From assembly GCA_946811695.1 (NCBI GenBank), contig OX328132.1:128951372-129015371 (forward strand): DNA of 64,000 nucleotides, read 5' to 3'. Positions 63,333 to 64,000 of this stretch are shown here, in pieces. This DNA is from Gonocerus acuteangulatus (lineage: Eukaryota > Arthropoda > Insecta > Hemiptera > Coreidae). Below the pieces are notes generated by a model, which was given only the letters and a program-made list of their open reading frames with translations, searched no databases and had not been told where the DNA came from. Positions within the stretch are counted from its first letter, which is position 1, and each line of letters begins with the position of its first letter. A program made the position numbers and the translations under genes.

Positions 63333-64000
63333 TTATATATATATATATATATGTATATATATGTATATATTTATATATATGCTTGTCTGTTCGCGCTCTA
63401 GCAAGCTCAAAAATGGTCCGATTTTAACGAAATTTGGTACAAAAATCTGTCGTCTAATTTGAAAGGTCAAGTTCGTTAACCAGCAGAATCCGCCCACTAG
63501 AAGATAGTATTTGGGCGAAATTCGTGCAAAAAAAATCGTAACGCTTACGTTTTTGAGTTTATATGCTTGCAGGTACTTGTTTTATAGGTTTCTTAACATA
63601 AGAAAACGAATGAAACCATTTTTAAGGCGATATCTGTAATCGTTCCTGAGAAAAGTGGAATCAATGTTTTTCTAAGTCATTATATTTTTGTGAGTACTTA
63701 GAATCGCGGGATTCAATTGAAATATTTTCTATAACTTGGAAATTAATCCCAACTAAGATGTTTACATTTTGGTTATATTTGGAGTTAAGGAAGTATGCGA
63801 AAAAAATTATTTTATTAATAGACATGAAAAGTTTTCAGATCTTCATACATTTTTCATAAATATCTCGATTACAGTTGGGAAATCGTGCTAAGTGGAAGGT
63901 GACCATTCGAATGCTTACTAAATTATCTACAAAAAAGGTAGTGAAGCAATATTCGATGGGGCAACGTCAATCAGAGATATAAGCGCTTAAAACGTAAAAA
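63145..64000 (+). repeat. Family A copy, TTACTCCC subtype (runs off the window)
   Basis: GTAGCGCGGTTACTCCCT end, interrupted (TA)n 63281-63380, then the body parallel to 55500-56110. Confidence 0.85.

Overview
The window is intergenic, repeat-dense, AT-rich nuclear DNA of an invertebrate animal, most likely an arthropod. The reasons are Ty3/Gypsy, Jockey/I/R1-type LINEs, tRNA-derived SINEs, hAT-like MITEs, very many (TA)n microsatellites and a complete Polinton/Maverick. No intact host gene is visible. One 140-nt stretch at 34624-34763 (minus) looks like a genuine spliced coding exon.

The central item is a structurally complete Polinton (Maverick) DNA virus-like element at 12570-29037 (16,468 bp). 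It has 658-bp terminal inverted repeats starting AGTAGATG and a perfect 6-bp target duplication, ATAATG. All recognised genes are open. Left to right they are: a TIR-encoded protein (-), protein-primed DNA polymerase B (-), two related zinc-ribbon proteins resembling VLTF3-type late transcription factors (-), a 47-aa protein with a PP1-docking-like motif (-), a DUF8207-like protein ending in a parvovirus-type phospholipase A2 domain (-), penton/minor capsid (-), packaging ATPase (+), a 52-aa zinc ribbon (+), chromodomain integrase (+), a BRO protein (-), a pX-like hydrophobic/basic virion protein (+), an adenain-like protease (+), a coiled-coil protein (+), a W-repeat protein (+), major capsid protein (+) and the second TIR copy (+). 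Ten of the starts share the context AATAAATGG, and four minus-strand genes share a longer leader. Replication, integration, capsid, maturation and packaging genes are all present, so this is a young copy of an adintovirus-like element.

Left of it lies a young Ty3/Gypsy retrotransposon (4595-12334, minus) with 530-bp nearly identical LTRs and a perfect 4-bp duplication (ATAG). Its gag, pol and integrase lie in three frames. Both elements lie in or beside the same older dispersed repeat, only 235 bp apart. Right of the Polinton is a decayed RNase-H LINE (29044-about 30690).

The flanks (1-4594 and about 31-64 kb) are mosaics of dispersed repeats. The commonest (called family A here) begins TTTAGCGCGGTTCCTCCC with a hairpin and carries (TA)n about 150 bp inside its end. 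It is often palindromic and often interrupted at the (TA)n by other elements. Also present are four copies of a tRNA-derived SINE, a palindromic hAT-type MITE (41587-41910), a 1.7-kb foldback element (37117-38848), a CAGGGCCGCC-ended transposon (49578-50054), several LINE fragments and a minisatellite with higher-order structure (about 39290-40075). Long stretches (31.8-33.3 kb, 50.7-52.7 kb) hold nothing I can support.
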